Source: Alkalihalobacillus pseudalcaliphilus (GTDB lineage: Bacteria > Bacillota > Bacilli > Bacillales > Bacillaceae_D). From it: a stretch of DNA of 64,000 nucleotides. The stretch lies in assembly GCF_028610675.1 (NCBI RefSeq), contig NZ_JAQQWS010000004.1, positions 1 to 64,000 on the forward strand. The letters are read 5' to 3'. The notes under the pieces are model-generated. The model had not been told where the DNA came from. It worked only from the letters and a program-made list of their open reading frames with translations, and made no database searches. Shown in pieces: positions 1 through 8,545 of this stretch. The first letter of the stretch is position 1, and each line of letters starts with the position of its first letter. The translations under genes were made by a program, and so were the position numbers.

Positions 1-76
1 AATGGAACCGCCGTATACGGAACCGTACGTACGGTGGTGTGGGGGGTGGAGGTTAGTCGCCTCCTTCTATCCCGAT
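1..76 (+). mobile_element. 3' end of a group II intron (domains V and VI)
   Basis: The bases fold as the last two domains of a bacterial group II intron. Domain V pairs 7-15 with 30-38, has a two-base bulge CG at 28-29, a second helix 16-19/24-27 and the tetraloop GAAC at 20-23. The CGC at 9-11 sits where the catalytic triad belongs. Domain VI pairs 48-52 with 60-64 and 44-46 with 71-73, leaving a bulged A at 69, seven bases before a 3' end of the expected AY type at 76. The rest of the intron and any reverse transcriptase lie outside the window. Its strand is opposite to brnQ. Whether the intron is complete or functional cannot be seen. Confidence 0.8.
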
Positions 77-138
77 TGCATTTATAGGTGGTCGTACTTA
101 CATGTACTGTATTTAAAGATGTTTTATTAACGACTCTA

Positions 139-1470
139 CTAAACGGTTTTTGTCTTTTTGCTAATAATGGTTGTAATCACAAATCCTACTACAGCACCAA
201 AAAACGTTGGAATTAACCAACCCATTCCTGTTTCAAAGAGTGGCAATTTCCGTAAAAATGGAAAAGCGTCACTAACGGGAATATTTGCCGCTTCGAGTCC
301 GTCAATAAAACTAAATATGGAAGTTATCAGGATACTTGTAATAAAAACGGGCCTTTTTAATTTGAAATAATCATCAATTAAGGTTAAAACAATTAATACT
401 ATCGCGATAGGGTAGAGAAAAATAAGCACCGGTAAAGAAATCGATATTAATTGATTAAGACCTAGGTTGGCCATTAAAAAGCTAGAGAAGGTTAAGATAA
501 AAACAAATATTGAGTATTTTACTTGAGGAAATCTTTTGGCAAAAAATTCACTACAAGCTGATACTAATCCAATCGCAGTCGTTAAACAAGCAACTAAAAT
601 AACGACAGCTAATAAGATGAGACCAAAATATTGGTACATATGAAAAGATAGCTCTGATAAAATTTGCCCTCCATTATCAAGCCGACCAATGATAGGAACA
701 CTGATAGTCCCAAGAAGTGCCAAACTTATATAAACAAAAGAAAGCCCAGCTCCAGCTATCAATCCTGAATGAATCGTATATTTACGCATAAGCTTTTGGT
801 CATGTATACCCAAATCCTTCAATCGATCCATAATGACGATACCGAATACGAGAGCGGCAATCGTATCCATTGTCAGGTAACCTTCGATGAAACCAGAAGA
901 AAATGGATTTTGAACATATGTACCTAATGCAGGAGTAACCAAATCAAAAGAATAAAGGAAAAAAGTTGAAATCGTCATAAATCCAATTAACCCAAGTAAA
1001 ATCGGCATCATCCGTTTTCCAATTGAATCAATAAGTTTTAAAGGATTCAAAGCTAACCAAAATGTGAGTCCGAAAAATACAAAGGTTGAAATGAAAAGGG
1101 CAATCTCATGATTGAAGTGACTTGGCAAAAATGGTGCGACGGCAATTTCATGTGTAACCGTACTCGTTCTTGGAATACCGAAAAATGGTCCGAGTGCTAA
1201 ATAAACAGCATAAGCAAAAAAGGTTGAAAAGATAGGATGAACCCGTTTCGCCATTTCAAACATATTACCTTTTGTTAGGGATATGGCCATAATTGCGAGT
1301 AAGGGCAGGCCAACAGCCGTTAATAAAAAACCTAAAGTAGCAAGAAGGATTGAACTCCCCGCGTCTTGACCTAACTGAGGAGGGAAAATTAAATTACCAG
1401 CTCCTAAAAAAAGTGCCAGCATAAGTAATCCTAATGCGAATTGATTCTTTATAGATAGTTGTTCTTGCAT
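139..1470 (-). CDS. brnQ: Branched-chain amino acid transporter, BrnQ/BraB family
   Basis: This is a membrane carrier that imports leucine, isoleucine and valine with a cation. The 443 residues are almost wholly hydrophobic, with about twelve membrane segments, and an early LGAGNLIFPPQLGQ stretch (about residues 22-35) is typical of the BrnQ/LIVCS family. Length is normal. The ATG follows GGAGG by six bases. It is transcribed away from the cysteine desulfurase-thiI pair; in B. subtilis the homologue braB lies beside the equivalent pair, so the position supports the call. The family is certain; the choice between brnQ and braB as a name is not. Confidence 0.93.
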   Translation of the reverse strand: MQEQLSIKNQFALGLLMLALFLGAGNLIFPPQLGQDAGSSILLATLGFLLTAVGLPLLAIMAISLTKGNMFEMAKRVHPIFSTFFAYAVYLALGPFFGIPRTSTVTHEIAVAPFLPSHFNHEIALFISTFVFFGLTFWLALNPLKLIDSIGKRMMPILLGLIGFMTISTFFLYSFDLVTPALGTYVQNPFSSGFIEGYLTMDTIAALVFGIVIMDRLKDLGIHDQKLMRKYTIHSGLIAGAGLSFVYISLALLGTISVPIIGRLDNGGQILSELSFHMYQYFGLILLAVVILVACLTTAIGLVSACSEFFAKRFPQVKYSIFVFILTFSSFLMANLGLNQLISISLPVLIFLYPIAIVLIVLTLIDDYFKLKRPVFITSILITSIFSFIDGLEAANIPVSDAFPFLRKLPLFETGMGWLIPTFFGAVVGFVITTIISKKTKTV

Positions 1471-1852
1471 ATTAATCCTCCAATTGTATTTTAACGCTTT
1501 TCATCTATTGCCAGATTTCCTCAGTAAAGGAAAAAGAAAAAAAGAAATAGTGTGAAAATTGAATAGAAAAGACAAATTTCGACAACGAGATTTATCTTAA
1601 CATATACTAAATAAGAATGGAAGTAAGACTAGCGAATGAGCTTTTGTAATAAGTTGCAAATAAGAGAGAAAGCCCGAGCGAACGAGAAATCGAAGGGGTA
1701 CGAGCCTAAAAAAGGGAGAAAGCCTGAGCAAAGTTGGAATCGCAGGGTTATGAGCGAAAAAAGAGGAAGTCACGAGAGTGCGGTCGAAAAAAATCGTTTA
1801 CAACTTCATCACCAACAAAGGTGAAAGTGGTGATTAGCCTTAACAACTCAGC
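1471..1852. other. Intergenic region with degenerate repeat fragments
   Basis: This holds the brnQ promoter side and then purine-rich sequence with two imperfect copies of a GAGAAAGCC(C/T)GAGC unit (near 1662 and 1713). A short CACCAACAAAGGTGAAAGTGG module near 1810-1830 belongs to the repeat family described for 1853-2301. Two overlapping basic open frames here have no ribosome binding site and are not called. Confidence 0.5.
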
Positions 1853-2301
1853 TTTTCATACAAAAGCCTCATGTCGGAGCCAAAACCGCTCCAACACCAA
1901 CAAAGATGAAAGTGTGGTTTTGCTCTTTAACTGGTGGCTTTTCATTCATAAACGGTTTTGAGGATTCTCAAACTTTGCCGTAGCCCCGCCACTTTTTAGG
2001 AAAGAGCTCGCAAGAGCTTTCCTAAAAAGATTCAGCGCACCGCACAACCAGCCACCACCAACCAAAAATTGTGTAGTATTCTATCAGGATTAGTATCTAA
2101 AATCGAAGTGTTTTTGGACCGTTAGCCAAGCTTGCTTGGCTACTTCACGCATTTGCGTGAAGTTTTGAAAATCGAAATGAACCTTTAGACGAATTCATTC
2201 GTCTGTGAGGTCATTTCGATTTTCAAAAACGGTCCAAAAACAAAGATCGAAATGTCAATAACATGAGAAATGAGCAACACCCATATAACTTTCATACAAA
2301 A
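1853..2301 (+). repeat. Dispersed intergenic repeat, copy A (full form)
   Basis: This is the fullest copy of a repeat seen throughout the window. It starts and ends with TTTCATACAAAA. In order it has a CACCAACAAAGATGAAAG module and its partner ACTGGTGGCTTTTCATTC, the block GCCGTAGCCCCGCCAC, a strong hairpin (CTTTTTAGGAAAGAGCTC with GAGCTTTCCTAAAAAG), a GTGCACCGCACAACCAGCC-like block, a 130-bp four-way junction insert, and a tail ending AACTTTCATACAAAA. Related copies are at 11720-12166 (reverse), 35461-35662 and 46261-46517. No protein is encoded. Confidence 0.85.
2111..2240 (+). repeat. 130-bp four-way junction insert, copy 1
   Basis: A 13-bp inverted repeat (TTTTTGGACCGTT at 2111-2123 with its complement at 2228-2240) encloses three hairpins that abut with no unpaired base: 2124-2141 (8-bp stem), 2142-2163 (10-bp stem) and 2164-2227 (17-bp perfect outer stem plus an apical stem). 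The result is a perfect four-way junction. The same architecture with compensatory changes occurs at 11782-11911, and repeat copy D lacks it. Confidence 0.85.
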
Positions 2302-2305
2302 AATA

Positions 2306-2333
2306 TTGTTATTCCACATTTTTATGCTAAGAT
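2306..2333 (+). promoter_or_regulatory. Promoter for the nifS-like/thiI pair
   Basis: TTGTTA at 2306-2311, a 16-base spacer and an extended -10 (TGC then TAAGAT at 2328-2333). It begins five bases after the end of repeat copy A and about 50 bases before the start codon. Confidence 0.6.
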
Positions 2334-2379
2334 ATAGTGATGCAAACTTTTATATCTGGAAAGAGGAGTTAGCCTTTTT

Positions 2380-3522
2380 ATGATTTACTTCGATAACAGT
2401 GCTACAACTAAACCATTAGAAGAAGTCGTTCAGACCTATTTAAAAGTATCAACCAATTATTTTGGAAATCCATCGTCACTACATACGTTAGGAATGGATT
2501 CTCAAATTTTAATAGAAAAAGCAAGAAAACAAATAGCAGAGCTATTAAAAATTAAGCCAAAAGAAATCATCTTTACTTCTGGGGGAACAGAGGGTAATAA
2601 TTTGGCCATAAAAGGGACCGCACAGGCAAGAAGAAATCGCGGAAAACACCTGATCACAACCATGGTTGAACATGCCTCAAGTTATGAAGTATTTCAAAGC
2701 TTAGAAAAGGAAGGCTTTGAAGTAACGTATTTAAACGTGAATAAAGAAGGTCATATTTCGGTTGATGAATTAATAGAGGCGATTAGGCAGGACACTATTT
2801 TAATATCAGTTATTCATGTAAATAATGAAACAGGGGCCATACAGCCGATAGAAGAAATATCTAGGCGCTTAGTTGATTATCCACATGTTCGTTTTCATGT
2901 TGACCATGTTCAAGGTGTTCATAAAGTTCCTTTACATTTTAACGATGTACGTATCGACTTTTGTACGATGTCAGCTCATAAATTCCATGGATTGAAGGGG
3001 AATGGTCTATTATATGTTCGTGAAGGGAATCGACTTTCTTCCTTATTACACGGTGGTGAACAGGAATTCAAGCTGCGAGCAGGAACTGAAAATGTAGCAG
3101 GGATTGTTGCGATGGCTAAGGCGTTTCGGTTAGGAAGTGAGCATAGCCGTCAAGGTAATCAACACCTCGAAACATTAAAAACAACATTTATTGCTGGGAT
3201 AAAAAAAATAGACAAGGTCGTTATTCATACACCAGTGAAAGGTTCCGCTCCCCATATTGTTAATTTTTCTATTGGCCATATGAAACCGGAAGTTTTAATT
3301 CAGTCACTTTCCAAAGTTGGTGTTTATGTATCAACGAAATCGGCATGTTCTTCGAAGCTTAATGAGCCGAGTAGAATATTACTTGCACAAGGTATTGATG
3401 ATAAAAAGGCAAGTAGTGCAATAAGAGTTAGCTTTTCTTATCTGAATACAGAAGATGAAGTTAAACGAGTATTGAACGATTTAGAAACAATGATTCCTGA
3501 ATTACTACAAGTACAAGGGTAA
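2380..3522 (+). CDS. nifZ: Cysteine desulfurase (NifS/IscS family), ThiI partner
   Basis: This PLP enzyme removes sulfur from cysteine as an enzyme-bound persulfide and passes it on. Here the acceptor is very likely the adjacent ThiI, for 4-thiouridine in tRNA. It is an aminotransferase class V fold of 380 residues. Visible are an ATT(K)PL N-terminus, SGGTEGNNLAIKG (about 67-79), the H-V-N-N-E-T-G loop, the PLP lysine in SAHKFHG (about 202) and the persulfide cysteine in SACSSKLNEPSR (about 325). thiI follows 25 bases downstream with its own GAGGAGGT, indicating one operon. The name follows the B. subtilis gene in this position. Confidence 0.93.
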   Translation: MIYFDNSATTKPLEEVVQTYLKVSTNYFGNPSSLHTLGMDSQILIEKARKQIAELLKIKPKEIIFTSGGTEGNNLAIKGTAQARRNRGKHLITTMVEHASSYEVFQSLEKEGFEVTYLNVNKEGHISVDELIEAIRQDTILISVIHVNNETGAIQPIEEISRRLVDYPHVRFHVDHVQGVHKVPLHFNDVRIDFCTMSAHKFHGLKGNGLLYVREGNRLSSLLHGGEQEFKLRAGTENVAGIVAMAKAFRLGSEHSRQGNQHLETLKTTFIAGIKKIDKVVIHTPVKGSAPHIVNFSIGHMKPEVLIQSLSKVGVYVSTKSACSSKLNEPSRILLAQGIDDKKASSAIRVSFSYLNTEDEVKRVLNDLETMIPELLQVQG

Positions 3523-3547
3523 CGGGAATGAGGAGGTTTTAAGGTTG

Positions 3548-4759
3548 ATGGAATATAATCATATATTAATTCGCTACGGTGAGCTTGCTTTAAAGGGGAA
3601 GAATCGTACGTATTTTGAAAAACAGTTACAACAAAATATGAAATATGCATTAAAGGCTCATCCAAGTGCAAAAGTGAGACGAACTTTTGGACGAATGATT
3701 GTTGAATTAAATGGAGAAGCATACGAACCAATTATTGAGAAGCTTCAAAATGTATTTGGTATTCACTCAATGAGTTTGGCTGTAAAAGTAGAGAATGATT
3801 TAGAGAAAATGAAGGTAGCGGCCCTTCACTTATTTCAAGAAAGCCGCAAGGAAAAAGCGATTCATACGTTTAAAATCTCAGCACGGAGAGCGTATAAACC
3901 TTTTCCAATTTCTTCTCAGGAATTAAATCACCACTTAGGTGGGTATGTATTAACAAATACAGAAGATTTAAAAGTGGATGTGCATCATCCAGACTTAGAC
4001 ATTCGTGTTGAAGTTCGCGAAACAGCTACCTATATCACTTCAGGTGTTTTTGAAGGGGCTGGTGGTTTACCGGTTGGAACGAGTGGGAAAGTGCTGTTAA
4101 TGTTATCGGGTGGGATTGACAGCCCTGTGGCCGGTTATTTAATCCAAAAACGAGGTGCCATGTTAGAAGCTATACATTTTCATAGTCCACCTTATACAAA
4201 CGAACGTGCAAAGCAAAAAGTCATTGATTTAGCAACAACATTAACCAAATATGGGGCTAGCATTAAACTTCATTTAGTTCCATTTACGGAAATTCAAACT
4301 TATTTGCATAAAGAGGCCCCAAGTAATTTCCAAATGACTCTTATGCGAAGAATGATGCTTCGAATTAGTGAGTGCATTGCCAAAGAACGCGGAATACTTG
4401 CTTTAGCATCAGGAGAAAGCTTAGGACAGGTAGCAAGTCAAACACTACACAGTATGAATACGATTAATGAGGTAACGAATTTACCTATAATTCGTCCGCT
4501 CGTGACAATGGACAAGCTAGAAGTCATTCAAATTGCTCATAAGATTGATACGTATGAAACATCCATTTTACCATATGAGGATTGCTGTACGATTTTTTTA
4601 CCTTCTGATTCAAAAACAAGACCAAGACGTGACCAAGCACAAAAGTATGAAAGCTACCTAGATATCGAACCTATTTTGGAGAAAGCAATAGCCGATACAG
4701 AAATAATTACAATCTCTTCAAAAGAAAAAGTGAATCAGCAAATAGACGATTTATTTTAA
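3548..4759 (+). CDS. thiI: tRNA 4-thiouridine sulfurtransferase ThiI
   Basis: ThiI activates uridine 8 of tRNA with ATP and inserts sulfur to give 4-thiouridine. An N-terminal ferredoxin-like region and THUMP domain (about 60-165) bind tRNA. The PP-loop ATP pyrophosphatase motif reads SGGIDSPVAGYL (about 184-195). The C-terminal part carries EDCCTIFLP instead of a rhodanese domain, as in the short Bacillus form, so sulfur must come from the partner desulfurase encoded just upstream. The start is ATG at 3548; an in-frame TTG three bases earlier is also possible, as GAGGAGGT lies at 3529-3536. A strong terminator follows. Confidence 0.95.
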   Translation: MEYNHILIRYGELALKGKNRTYFEKQLQQNMKYALKAHPSAKVRRTFGRMIVELNGEAYEPIIEKLQNVFGIHSMSLAVKVENDLEKMKVAALHLFQESRKEKAIHTFKISARRAYKPFPISSQELNHHLGGYVLTNTEDLKVDVHHPDLDIRVEVRETATYITSGVFEGAGGLPVGTSGKVLLMLSGGIDSPVAGYLIQKRGAMLEAIHFHSPPYTNERAKQKVIDLATTLTKYGASIKLHLVPFTEIQTYLHKEAPSNFQMTLMRRMMLRISECIAKERGILALASGESLGQVASQTLHSMNTINEVTNLPIIRPLVTMDKLEVIQIAHKIDTYETSILPYEDCCTIFLPSDSKTRPRRDQAQKYESYLDIEPILEKAIADTEIITISSKEKVNQQIDDLF

Positions 4760-4773
4760 AACATAAACTTTTT

Positions 4774-4806
4774 AAAAACCTTGAGTATTTGAACTCAAGG
4801 TTTTTT
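4774..4806 (+). terminator. Terminator of thiI
   Basis: A 13-bp perfect stem (4774-4786 with 4793-4805), a 6-base loop and a T-run within the 3' arm. Confidence 0.9.
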
Positions 4807-4864
4807 ACTGTCTGACAAGGTTAATCTCGCTCAAAAAAACATAAATATTACCATTTTAAATATT

Positions 4865-4894
4865 GTATGTTTCGAACTTCTTTCGCACATTCTA
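4865..4894 (+). promoter_or_regulatory. Sigma-G type promoter of the spore protein gene
   Basis: GTATG at 4865-4869, an 18-base spacer and CATTCTA at 4888-4894 match the forespore sigma-G consensus GHATR-N18-CATNHTA. It lies about 30 bases before the coding start, so the leader is very short. Confidence 0.7.
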
Positions 4895-4920
4895 TAGTTA
4901 CAGAAGGAGGTGAAAGAGAA

Positions 4921-5121
4921 ATGGCAAACAACAGTTCAAACCAACTTGTCGTACCTGGTGTACAACAAGCTCTTGACCAAATGAAATACGAAATCGCTTC
5001 TGAATTTGGAGTTCAATTAGGACCTGATTCAACATCTCGTGCAAACGGTTCTGTAGGTGGCGAGATTACAAAACGCTTAGTTCAAATGGCTGAGCAACAA
5101 TTAGGTGGATATCAAAAATAA
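4921..5121 (+). CDS. sspA: Alpha/beta-type small acid-soluble spore protein
   Basis: This protein coats and protects DNA in the dormant spore and is degraded by the Gpr protease at germination. The 66-residue product has both SASP signatures: the KYEIASEFGV region with the Gpr cleavage Glu-Ile/Phe setting (about residues 22-31) and GGEITKRLVQMAEQQ near the C-terminus. An upstream in-frame ATG exists, but the start at 4921 has GGAGGTG and the family N-terminus. The sigma-G type promoter upstream fits late forespore expression. It lies between thiI and ytcJ as sspA does in B. subtilis, but the exact paralogue name is an inference. Confidence 0.95.
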   Translation: MANNSSNQLVVPGVQQALDQMKYEIASEFGVQLGPDSTSRANGSVGGEITKRLVQMAEQQLGGYQK

Positions 5122-5147
5122 TTAATTTAATTAAAATGGCTTGAAGG

Positions 5148-5176
5148 AGAGAGTAGGAAACTACTCTCTTTATTTA
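5148..5176 (+). terminator. Terminator of the spore protein gene
   Basis: 9-bp stem (5148-5156 with 5161-5169), GAAA tetraloop, then TTTATTT. Confidence 0.85.
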
Positions 5177-5238
5177 GTTTCACGAAAAAGTTACAATATA
5201 TTCAAGAATGAAATGAATGGTAACTAGGAGTGAATGCA

Positions 5239-6807
5239 ATGGGAAAATTATGGTTTCATGCTACCTTTTATACAATGAACAAAGAAAATGAATATGTAGA
5301 AGCTCTCTATACAGAAGGGGGACTGATTCGAGATACCGGTACGGAAGCAGAGCTCGTTGAAAAATATTCAGAAAAAATAGAAGAAACGATCGATTTAGAT
5401 GGAGCATTTGCTTATCCTGGATTTGTTGATAGCCACTTACATATGATTGGACATGGTGAACGATTAATGCGCTTAGATTTATCACATGTATCCTCTTCAG
5501 TCGAGATGCTTCAACTTTTGCTTGAGCAAAAAGAGAAAGCCGATCAATGGATTATTGGTGAAGGTTGGAATGAAAACAACTTTATTGATAGAAAAATATT
5601 TCACAGGATGGAATTAGATGAAATTTCAGATGACAAACCGATGTTTTTGACAAGGATATGTCGTCATGCGGCTTTAGTCAATTCCAAAGCTCTTGAAATG
5701 GCAGGAATAACAAAAGATACGATAAACCCAGAAGGTGGGGTTATCGTTAAAGATGCAGAAGGTGAACCCACTGGTTTATTGTTAGATGAAGCAGTAGAGC
5801 TCGTAAAAGAGGTTATGCCAGGTGTTTCGGATCGTTATATAAAAAAAGCCTTAATGGTTTCAATTAAAGATTTATACAAAAAGGGTTTAGTCGGTGGACA
5901 TACGGAGGACTTAGCCTATTATCGCGATCCTCTTGAGACGATTAAAGCTTTTGATGAGTTAGTAGAGGAAGGAGAATTACCACTTCGGGCTCATTTGCTT
6001 GTCAATCATAAGGCATTTGAAAAAGTTCCCTATGAACAATTACATCGTTCAGGTGCATTTGTCGAAACTGGAGCAATGAAGATATTTGCTGATGGTGCAT
6101 TAGGTGGAAGAACAGCTCTTTTATCAGAACCTTATGCGGATGACCCGAGTACAAGTGGAGTCGCTATACACAATCAGATGCAATTAGATCAATTAGTGGT
6201 GGATGCGAGAAATAAAGGGATGGATGTGGCGATTCATGTCATTGGCGATAAAGCCTTAGAGATGGCCCTTACAGCAATTGAGAGAGCTCCACGTGCCCCT
6301 GGTCGGGATAGACTTATCCATGTGCAGGTAGCTAGAAAGGATCTAAGAGAAAGAATGAAAAAGTTACCGGTGATTTTAGATATTCAGCCACGCTTTGTCG
6401 CTTCTGATTTTCCGTGGGTCCAAGAACGATTAGGTCTCTCGAGAATGGAAGAATCATTCGCTTGGAAGACTCTTTTAGATGAAGGCTTAATCTGTGCAGG
6501 TGGCTCTGATGCTCCTATTGAACCAGTTGATCCTTTATTAGGAATTCATGCTGCTGTCACAAGAAAAAAGCCGACAGAAAACCATCAAGGCTATCAACCT
6601 GAACAAAAATTAAGTATGTATGAGGCTATTCAATTGTTTACGACAGCTAGTGCTTATGCCATTCAAAAAGAACATGTCGCAGGAAAGCTCAGTAAAGGTT
6701 TTTATGCCGATATGACTATTCTTTCCAATGACCTATTTAAAATGGAACCTGATCAAATATTAGATACGGAGATATTAGGGGTTGTTATAGCGGAGCAAAG
6801 GAAGTAA
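5239..6807 (+). CDS. ytcJ: Amidohydrolase family 3 protein, YtcJ-like
   Basis: This is a predicted metal-dependent amidohydrolase of the composite-domain fold; its physiological substrate is unknown. Visible are the metal-binding D-S-H-L-H motif (about residue 61), FADGALGGRTALL (about 284), HVIGDKALE (about 334) and GGSDAPIEPVDPL near the C-terminus, all typical of the family. Length (522 residues) is normal. The start at 5239 is favoured over an upstream GTG because AGGAG lies eight bases before it. It converges on the NAD kinase gene with a shared terminator, as the ytcJ-ytdI neighbours in B. subtilis suggest. Confidence 0.88.
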   Translation: MGKLWFHATFYTMNKENEYVEALYTEGGLIRDTGTEAELVEKYSEKIEETIDLDGAFAYPGFVDSHLHMIGHGERLMRLDLSHVSSSVEMLQLLLEQKEKADQWIIGEGWNENNFIDRKIFHRMELDEISDDKPMFLTRICRHAALVNSKALEMAGITKDTINPEGGVIVKDAEGEPTGLLLDEAVELVKEVMPGVSDRYIKKALMVSIKDLYKKGLVGGHTEDLAYYRDPLETIKAFDELVEEGELPLRAHLLVNHKAFEKVPYEQLHRSGAFVETGAMKIFADGALGGRTALLSEPYADDPSTSGVAIHNQMQLDQLVVDARNKGMDVAIHVIGDKALEMALTAIERAPRAPGRDRLIHVQVARKDLRERMKKLPVILDIQPRFVASDFPWVQERLGLSRMEESFAWKTLLDEGLICAGGSDAPIEPVDPLLGIHAAVTRKKPTENHQGYQPEQKLSMYEAIQLFTTASAYAIQKEHVAGKLSKGFYADMTILSNDLFKMEPDQILDTEILGVVIAEQRK

Positions 6808-6821
6808 CCTACATGATTAGG

Positions 6822-6856
6822 AAAGCCAATGACTTAATAAACCATTGGCTTTTTCT
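6822..6856. terminator. Bidirectional terminator between ytcJ and the NAD kinase gene
   Basis: A 10-bp stem AAAGCCAATG/CATTGGCTTT with T-rich sequence on the plus strand and T-rich sequence after the stem on the minus strand. Confidence 0.8.
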
Positions 6857-7654
6857 TTATAAAAATTTTCTTTGAACTCGATTCCAAAAAGAGTTGTTTT
6901 TAAGCTTTAATACTTGAATTTGTCGATTGGCTAATTGTAATTGTACTTGTTTTACTTGAGGGAAGGATAACGCTTCATTATCTACGGCAATAACCGGAAA
7001 TTCATTACCGGTTTGAACAATTTTTAAGGTTAATTGTCGGTCTGACCCTAAGACAAATGATGTTCCTAATGTTCGATATTCACTATTATTTAATGAAGAT
7101 ATTTCATTAACTTGCATGGACGGAAGCTTTGGATCAATGACCGCACCGCCTGCTGATTTATTATAAGCTGTACTTCCAGTAGGTGTGGCAATAATCATAC
7201 CGTCTCCACGAAACGTTTCAAAATAGTGCGAGTCAATGCAGACGTCCATCACAAATGTTTTAATCGTGCTTGAGCGGATCGTGCATTCATTTAAACAATA
7301 GAATGGAGCCTTTTGATCAATTCTCGCTTCAATTATTGGATATTTCCGAACTTCTAATGTGGATTCTTGCATGGATTGAATCAATAAATCTAATTGATCA
7401 ACAGTGAAATCCGTATAAAATCCAATATCATCCGTATTAATCCCGATATAAATACAGTCAGAACGAAATCCCGTTTTACGAACGGTTTGCAGAAAACTGT
7501 TATCGCCTCCGAGGCTAATAATAAAAGTCGCTTCGTTAAACGTTGGTGCTTGTTTAAATGCAGCTTGTTCTAATTTTTTGATCAAAGGTAAGGATGTTTG
7601 CTTCATTTTTTCAGTTTGTTTAAAGAATAAATAATACTGATTCTGTGAGGTCAT
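6857..7654 (-). CDS. ppnKB: NAD kinase (second Bacillus paralogue type)
   Basis: This cytosolic enzyme phosphorylates NAD to NADP. The catalytic loop reads SLGGDNSFL (about residues 48-56), with GGDN in place of the usual GGDG as in the YtdI group. Further family motifs are NECTIRS (about 122), GDGMIIATPTGSTAYN (about 150-165) and the conserved C-terminal substrate-binding region. Start 7654 is chosen because GGATGAG precedes it by about ten bases; a TTG nine bases upstream is less likely. About 265 residues is normal. It sits next to ytcJ as in B. subtilis, where it is the second of two NAD kinases. Confidence 0.9.
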   Translation of the reverse strand: MTSQNQYYLFFKQTEKMKQTSLPLIKKLEQAAFKQAPTFNEATFIISLGGDNSFLQTVRKTGFRSDCIYIGINTDDIGFYTDFTVDQLDLLIQSMQESTLEVRKYPIIEARIDQKAPFYCLNECTIRSSTIKTFVMDVCIDSHYFETFRGDGMIIATPTGSTAYNKSAGGAVIDPKLPSMQVNEISSLNNSEYRTLGTSFVLGSDRQLTLKIVQTGNEFPVIAVDNEALSFPQVKQVQLQLANRQIQVLKLKNNSFWNRVQRKFL

Positions 7655-7791
7655 AAAGATCAACTCATCCCTTCTATATGTGACTAGCTATGGCTTAATC
7701 ATATCATAACCCAAAGTGTGGAAATAGAAACCCGCAGTAATTGCCTTTAAACGTTCAAGAACATCGATAACAAATCATCATATAGAAAAAA

Positions 7792-7819
7792 TTGGATAAA
7801 AATTAGTAGTTAGGATAAT
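7792..7819 (+). promoter_or_regulatory. Possible promoter of ytfI-ytfJ
   Basis: TTGGAT at 7792-7797, 16-base spacer, GATAAT at 7814-7819. The match is fair; a sporulation sigma factor may act instead. Confidence 0.35.
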
Positions 7820-7854
7820 CTATAAAATGAAATTTCATGAAAAAGGAGATAACT

Positions 7855-8526
7855 ATGATCTGGTGGATATTACTATCGTTATTTGGCATCATCATGTTTT
7901 TTACGATCATCTACCTAGCTAAAGTGACAATCGATTGTCATTATCAACATAAAATTGATGATGATTTGTTAACGGTCCAATTTTTTCTTTGGCATATTCA
8001 TATCTATACATTTACTTCACCGTTGCTAAAGTTCGATCCCGCTTCGATGAGTTTTACAATGGAAGAAAAGAAACAATCACCATTAGGTCAGAAAAAAGAA
8101 ACAGCATCGTTTGGATTAAGTTGGTTAAAGACAAAGCTTCGAGAATCAGAAAAGTTTCTTGCTCATGTAACGGGATTTTATAAAATTCTGCGTGTGTTTT
8201 TGAAAAAAATTCAAGTGAAAAAGTTGGAGTGGCATTCACAGTTAGGTGTTAGTGATGCGGTGTTAACAGCTTATTTAGTCGGTGCCTGTTGGAGCTTAAA
8301 GGGAATGGTTGTTGGTATCCTTTCAAATTTCTTCCGATTAAAAGCCTACCCAAAAATTCAAATAGATCCTATTTATCAAGGGACGATAACAAAAACCAAT
8401 TTTTCATGCATGATCTCTTTTCGGATCGGGCATGCTATCAGTGCAGGAATAATGATTTTGCTTCATTGGCAAAAAATAAAAAGAACGAATCAAAACCAAT
8501 CAAATGTTATGAATTCATCCATGTAA
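7855..8526 (+). CDS. ytfI: DUF2953 membrane protein YtfI
   Basis: The function is unknown. The protein starts with one strong membrane segment (about residues 1-22), then a mixed alpha/beta body, with a further hydrophobic stretch near 185-205. It resembles the DUF2953 family. The start at 7855 follows AAAGGAG by six bases and drops six residues of a longer frame. ytfJ follows after 19 bases, and the pair is conserved next to each other in Bacillus, where ytfJ has a spore germination role; a related sporulation function for YtfI is an inference. Confidence 0.85.
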   Translation: MIWWILLSLFGIIMFFTIIYLAKVTIDCHYQHKIDDDLLTVQFFLWHIHIYTFTSPLLKFDPASMSFTMEEKKQSPLGQKKETASFGLSWLKTKLRESEKFLAHVTGFYKILRVFLKKIQVKKLEWHSQLGVSDAVLTAYLVGACWSLKGMVVGILSNFFRLKAYPKIQIDPIYQGTITKTNFSCMISFRIGHAISAGIMILLHWQKIKRTNQNQSNVMNSSM

Positions 8527-8545
8527 AGAAAGAGGAGGGATATAC

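Noticed and set aside
1636..1961. Two overlapping basic open frames of 62 and 75 codons
   Set aside because: They lie in repeat sequence, have no ribosome binding site and have unnatural Arg/Lys/Ser-rich composition.
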